Source: Rhabdornis inornatus (taxonomy: Eukaryota > Chordata > Aves > Passeriformes > Rhabdornithidae). Taken from it: a DNA stretch of 64,000 nucleotides. The stretch is from assembly GCA_013397075.1 (NCBI GenBank), contig VWZS01002574.1, positions 2,396,769 through 2,460,768 of the forward strand. Direction: 5' to 3'. The translations under genes were made by a program, and so were the position numbers. Positions 37,117 to 64,000 of this stretch are shown in pieces; position 1 is the first letter of the stretch; the number at the start of each line of letters is the position of its first letter. Under the pieces are notes generated by a model, which saw only the letters and a program-made list of their open reading frames with translations, was not told the origin of the DNA and did not search any database.

Positions 37117-37440
37117 TGAAATCCTAGAATGGTTTGGGTTGGAAGGGACCTTAAGGATCATCTCATTCCACCCCCCTGTCCTGGGCAGGGACACCTTCCA
37201 CTGTCCCAGGCTGCTCCAAGCCCTGTCCAACCTGGCCATGAACACTTCCAAGGATGGGACAGCCACAGATTCTCTGGGCACCCTGTGCCAGGGCCTCAGC
37301 ACCCTCACAGGGAAGAATTTCTTCCCAATATCCCATCTAACCCTGCACTCTGTCAGTGAATCCAATCCCCCTTGTCCTGTCCCTCCACATCCTTGCCCCA
37401 GATCCCTCTCTACCTCTCTGAGATGTCCTTCAGACACTGG
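37117..37440 (-). mobile_element. CR1 LINE 3' fragment
   Basis: On the minus strand the hallmark order is present down to a short tail region at about 37117-37135, with low divergence over 'gggttggaagggacc...ggcagggacacc'. Its 5' break runs straight into the (TTCTC)n array. Confidence 0.93.
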
Positions 37441-37448
37441 AAGAGACC

Positions 37449-37566
37449 TCTTCTCTTCTCTTCCCTTCTCTTCTCTTCTCTTCTCTTCTCTTCTCTTCTC
37501 TTCTCTTCTCTTCTCTTCTCTTCTCTTCTCTTCTCTTCTCTTCTCTTCTCTTCTCTTCTCTTCTCT
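37449..37566. repeat. (TTCTC)n pentanucleotide microsatellite
   Basis: About 23 nearly perfect copies of ttctc (one early unit reads ttccc). The strand is purely pyrimidine here, so a polypurine/polypyrimidine mirror tract results. It abuts the CR1 fragment. Confidence 0.97.
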
Positions 37567-37956
37567 CCTGCACTCCTGGGGATGTGGAGCACTGGGGATG
37601 CAGGGGACAAGTCCTGCCCAGAGGAATTCTGCCTCCAGCCTTCCTAGGATTTATGATTCCCATCACAGCACTAGTGGGATTTTAAGCTCCTGCTTGGCTG
37701 GATGGTGGAAGGAAGCTCCTTCTTCTCCAAAGCCTTCAGGGATACCAAAAACCTAAATTCCCCTGAAATCCCCCGGCTTAGGAGGTGGGAAGAGCCAGGT
37801 GGGAGGTGCACAGTCCCTGGCTAGAACATCAGGTCAGCAGGGACACACTGACCACCCCCAAGCCATGGTGCAGGACAAGGACAAAGCCCAGTGGGGACAC
37901 ACTGGCAGCAGCTCGAAGAAAGACCATAGGAACTAAAGTCACAAACAGAACTGGGT

Positions 37957-37962
37957 TTTATT
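37957..37962 (-). terminator. MYT1: Candidate distal MYT1 poly(A) signal
   Basis: AATAAA on the minus strand, followed by a GU-containing stretch. It is the last hexamer before CR1-containing intergenic sequence. Confidence 0.45.
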
Positions 37963-38086
37963 ATGAAATAACCCTGCCAGTACATAAGGAAGTTCTGTCT
38001 GCAAAATACATTTCCTGAGGAAAGTAGATCACAGTATTCGTTTTCACAGAATAACATGTAGCCTGCTATAACTTTCAATGTGACTC

Positions 38087-38092
38087 TTTATT
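38087..38092 (-). terminator. MYT1: Candidate alternative MYT1 poly(A) signal
   Basis: AATAAA on the minus strand 130 bp upstream of the distal candidate. Alternative polyadenylation is possible. Confidence 0.35.
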
Positions 38093-38216
38093 ATTTAAAT
38101 ATTAACAGTATTCCTTCACATAAACAAGTACTCAGTCATCACATAACCAACACACAAACAACAAAATAAATATACAACAAGAGCACAGTTCATTTTTTTT
38201 CCCGACTTAAATATTA

Positions 38217-38225
38217 AATAAATAA
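38217..38225 (-). promoter_or_regulatory. MYT1: AU-rich element nonamer in MYT1 3'UTR
   Basis: The minus strand reads TTATTTATT, the core ARE nonamer tied to mRNA instability, set within a longer A/U-rich block at 38200-38235. Confidence 0.45.
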
Positions 38226-39649
38226 TAAATACAGAATTTTCATTTCCTGTTATCAGTGCCTGAAACAATATGAATGAAAAAGAAAAGAAAAACTGAAAAA
38301 GTCTCTCTTCCCCCCAGTGCCCCTGCCCCCACAAAAAAACAAACCAAAAAATTATCAAAACGTCTCAGTTATAAAATATCTTTAAAAAAATTCCCATCAT
38401 TAAAAGAATAAATAACAAAATATATAAAAAATAACTTGGTTGCATCAAAATTACAAGTAGGAGTTGTAGATAGGGGTGTTTTCTTTTTTTTTCTTTTTTT
38501 TTGAATATCATTTTTTATGGTCAAAAGTTTTAATTTTTTAACTTTTTTTTTGCTTCTTTTATCTTCATTTCTATGGTGCAGTGTCCAGTTTAAAATAAGT
38601 ATAAAATTAATAAATAAAAAAGTTAAATAAATAGCAAAAAGTTAACATAAGGTGTTGTAAATATAAATTACATACATCTTGCCAAAATTAAATAATTTAC
38701 AGGATAATTAAACTAACTACTTTTTTTTTCTTCTCTTTCTTCCAGTAAGTGCAATTTCTCTACTTTTAAATACTAACTGAATTGCAGTCACAATCAATTT
38801 GGACTCTATTTACATGTTAAGAACATTGTGTTTTTAACACCTCAAATTTTATACTTTTTTTTTTCCCTTTTTTTTCTTTTGTATTTTTGCACTTGGAATG
38901 GGTTCTAAAATAAGTGAACTCGTGGAGTCTGATCCTGCAAACACTTAAGTATGGGAGCAAACCCACCCAGGCCAGCTGCCCTATGGAAATTAACACAGGG
39001 AACAACTCCAATCAAGTTTCATTTATGGGCTTCCAGGCCAGATCCTGTGGCCATGGTAGTCACTGGGACTTTCCACTGACTTCTCCAAATTGGGAATTAT
39101 ACCCTAAATATCTGCAGGATTTGGCTCCAAATGACACCACACTTTTTGTTGGAGTCAACAAGATCCCAGCTCTGCCTGCCCCACGGCTGGGAGTGATGCA
39201 GGATATGGGATGTGGGATGTCCCCATGCTGGGGGCCCTCGGAGGGTTTTGCCCCACTGAAGTGTTTGGAGAAGGAAGTGAGCTCTGGATGGGAGCAAACG
39301 TGGGGAGCAGCCCCGTGGGGTGACAGCCAGCCCTGGCCATGGAGTGGTGCTTCAGAGCAACGCCCCAAAGACATTCATAGAGATGTTCTCTAAGTGCACA
39401 GAGGGCTGTGCATACCCAGCTGCTTACAACTGCTTCTTTGGAAGAATTCCCAATACCTGAATCCTCTTTTTTTTTTTCCTTTTTTCCCTTTTTTTTTGTT
39501 GCAGAATGGCGCTCGCGCTGTGATTTCGCGCAAATCCTAGAACACCCAAACCAAACCGTCCTCATTGCCCTGTGGATACGTGTAAGAAATCAACTCCTGG
39601 TTCACAGTACGTAAGCACTTTTCTGGCCATCAATTAACATCTCTCTTTT

Positions 39650-39739
39650 GTTGGTTTTTGCTTCTTTTTGCTTCTTTTTGCTTCTTTTTGATTTGATTTG
39701 ATTTGATTTGATTTGATTTGATTTGATTTGATTTGTTTT
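39650..39739. repeat. Compound simple repeat in MYT1 3'UTR
   Basis: Four copies of the decamer cttctttttg pass directly into about nine copies of atttg. Transcribed from the minus strand this is a CAAAAAGAAG array after a CAAAU array. Confidence 0.93.
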
Positions 39740-40668
39740 GTTCATCACAATCTCAACCGTTCTCTGGCATTGATGTATGATCTCTGGACTGGCAGTACTG
39801 CGCCACTGTAGGGATGATCACAATAATGAAAAGAACCAGAACTGTCATCAAACAGATTTCCAAAAAATCATATACACCGGACCATGACACATTAAAGAAA
39901 TTCTTCTGTTTGAAATATCTGGAATTGGCCTATTCATAATAGCTACTCTCATATTTAAGACAGACAAAGGAATACTGTAGTTGCAAACTCCAAAAGCTTC
40001 CCTGAGAACCTTTTTTCCATTGCGCTTTCCACTGGAGATCCAGAACTGCTCTTCAGATTTCTTTCAGAAAATAAAAATAAGCTACTTTATAATACTTCAG
40101 AGTTCCCATGCCCAGTGGATATCTGAACACTTCGGGGTTGGGAGGCCCAGCACAGGTTCAGATTTACAGGTAGCTTGCAGCTCCAGCACTTGTAGCAACA
40201 TAGAACATAACTCATGTGTGAGTAGGTGATCTGGACATACGACCATAGACAACATGAGGGTTTAAGCCAGTCATACACTAGTCTTGGATCAGACAAGACC
40301 CTGTTCTTGTAACGTTTTAACCCTTGGATCAATTCTGCAAGAGTAAGCAACTCATGGAAGATGCCTGCTCTTCACCTGCTACCAAGCCCCACAGCCTACT
40401 GGAGAATTTAACCTTCCATCCTGATCTACCTCGTGGTCCAGGTAGAAAAAAATCCCACTTTTCTCAAGAAGGTCCAAAGTTAAGTAAACGAGAACACTGA
40501 GTTTGATCAGTTCCATGTCTCAGAAATGGCCTCTTGGTTACATTTTGGTCCTTTTTTTTTTTCTTTTTTTTCATTCATTAAACTAGTTTTCTAACTTGTA
40601 AACCTGAATACTTGGAGGGGAAGTTCCATCTTACAGTCTGTTTGCTTGCTGCTCTCCATCCTGCGGCA

Positions 40669-63185
<22,517 letters not shown>

Positions 63186-64000
63186 CTTGGGAGCGAGAAG
63201 GGGAAGGGGACAAGGGAAGGGAAAGAAAAACAACTTAATAAAAATCAGAGAGGAAAAAAAAAAAAAAGAAAAAAATCATCAAGCCTTGTACGCTGGTTTC
63301 CTAGAAATCAGGGAATGTGAAATGCTGTAATTAGTGTTTGCAGAGGGAAAAATAAAAGATTTACAAGGCAGCAGTGTCCAGGTCAGCACTAGCATCTCTG
63401 CACACAGCCTGGGCTTTCTCCTCAATTTCTGATTTCAATCCAGTTTCCCCCATCCAGCCCCTCCTCCCCACCCCTGTTTTGGAACCAGGTCTCCAGTTTC
63501 AGGTAGTTTTAAGTGACTGAAGTTGTAGTTCTGCTTTTATCCTTAGGACTAGTCTTTGTTTGATTTTTTTTTTATTTTTAATCTTCAGGATTATTGCTTC
63601 CTGCAGCGCTGACCTTAAAAGTAAAGAAAATAATTTGATCTGCAAGCTTTTGTAAAGCCCACAGCTTGTGTTAGTTATTTATTAATATTTTTGCTTGCAT
63701 TCCAGCCTGTGAAGATAACTGTACTTTCTCCTTGTTTCTTCCAGTTTTGTGTTTATGTCAGGCCTGCAACCTTTGAAATTACTGATAAGGAAGGGCTCCT
63801 CTTTCTTTTGGTCTATTATGCCATTATCATAAACATACAACATTGATTTTTTATGTATCTATACATGGAAAGCTATTTAGGATGCTGGTAGAGAGATGGA
63901 AATACAATCTCTCTCTGTGAATATGTATATATAAAAATATATTATGAGGATGATAAATATTTTCTGTAGAATAGGTGAATCTTGGTATAGCACTTTGGGA
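63186..64000 (-). other. MYT1: MYT1 intron continuing beyond the window
   Basis: A long pyrimidine tract on the minus strand (63187-63230) serves the downstream acceptor. Beyond it is AT-rich unique sequence. I see no further coding exon up to base 64000. Confidence 0.7.

Larger units (their letters stand above)
27930..37935. other. Intergenic region between PCMTD2 promoter and MYT1 3' end
   Basis: About 10 kb without a supportable gene on either strand. It contains an old LINE-like fragment, one young-looking CR1, (ATCC)n and (TTCTC)n arrays, a TG/TA-rich patch at 30739-30775, and AT-rich low-repeat blocks that keep scattered CpGs (listed separately as candidate regulatory elements). Enhancers for MYT1 would be expected in such a place. 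Confidence 0.6.
37936..40668 (-). other. MYT1: Probable MYT1 3'UTR
   Basis: The sequence follows the TAG at 40669-40671. It is strongly A/U-rich with long U- or A-runs, several AUUUA motifs and no CR1. Minus-strand AATAAA hexamers at 38087-38092 and 37957-37962 give plausible 3' ends near 38.07 or 37.94 kb. Length (about 2.7 kb) and composition fit a regulated neural transcript; exact ends are inferred. Confidence 0.6.

Noticed and set aside
36980..37756. Plus-strand frame of 258 residues
   Set aside because: It translates an antisense CR1 and the (TTCTC)n array as SLLFS repeats; not a gene.

Overview
The window is vertebrate nuclear DNA, almost certainly from a bird. All recognisable coding sequence is split into short exons with GT/AG borders. 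The dominant interspersed repeat is CR1, the main avian LINE, often with its octamer 3' tail, and there is one probable solo LTR. Three genes lie head to tail on the minus strand: the start of a peroxidasin-family gene (coding exons at 11782-11945 and 2387-2458, continuing past base 1), a complete PCMTD2 (18386-24803, five coding exons, 362 codons plus stop), and the 3' two thirds of MYT1 (15 coding exons from 63185 down to the stop at 40669; the 5' part lies beyond base 64000). Adjacent PCMTD2 and MYT1 match human 20q13.33 and, by my recollection, chicken chromosome 20.

Layout. 1-2386 is intron of the peroxidasin-like gene. 2387-2458 is its first leucine-rich-repeat exon, followed upstream by a 9.3 kb intron and the signal-peptide/LRRNT exon at 11782-11945. 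11946-18385 holds that gene's likely promoter and the 3' flank or 3'UTR of PCMTD2. PCMTD2 coding exons run 18386-24825. Its CpG-island promoter lies around 26.9-27.9 kb, with an NRF1-like site and an unusual GGCTCCGTTC-type minisatellite. 27.9-37.9 kb is intergenic, with CR1 copies, an old LINE-like fragment, microsatellites and several stretches that look like conserved non-coding elements. About 37.94-40.67 kb is the AU-rich 3'UTR of MYT1, and 40669-63185 are MYT1 exons.

PCMTD2 is a PIMT-like methyltransferase-fold protein with an N-terminal myristoylation motif and a C-terminal SOCS-box-like tail (probable Cullin-5 substrate receptor). MYT1 is a neural and endocrine CCHHC zinc-finger transcription factor. 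The peroxidasin-like protein should be a secreted or basement-membrane LRR protein. Nothing suggests they act in one pathway. Their shared order is best explained by ancient genome duplication: PXDN-MYT1L (human 2p25) and PXDNL-PCMTD1-ST18 (8q11) are the sister blocks. The most interesting observation is that this third block also keeps a peroxidasin gene, which as far as I recall mammals lack beside PCMTD2-MYT1.

Exon borders were read by hand from splice consensus and reading-phase continuity; every junction inside PCMTD2 and MYT1 keeps frame. Family comparisons are from memory, not from a database search.
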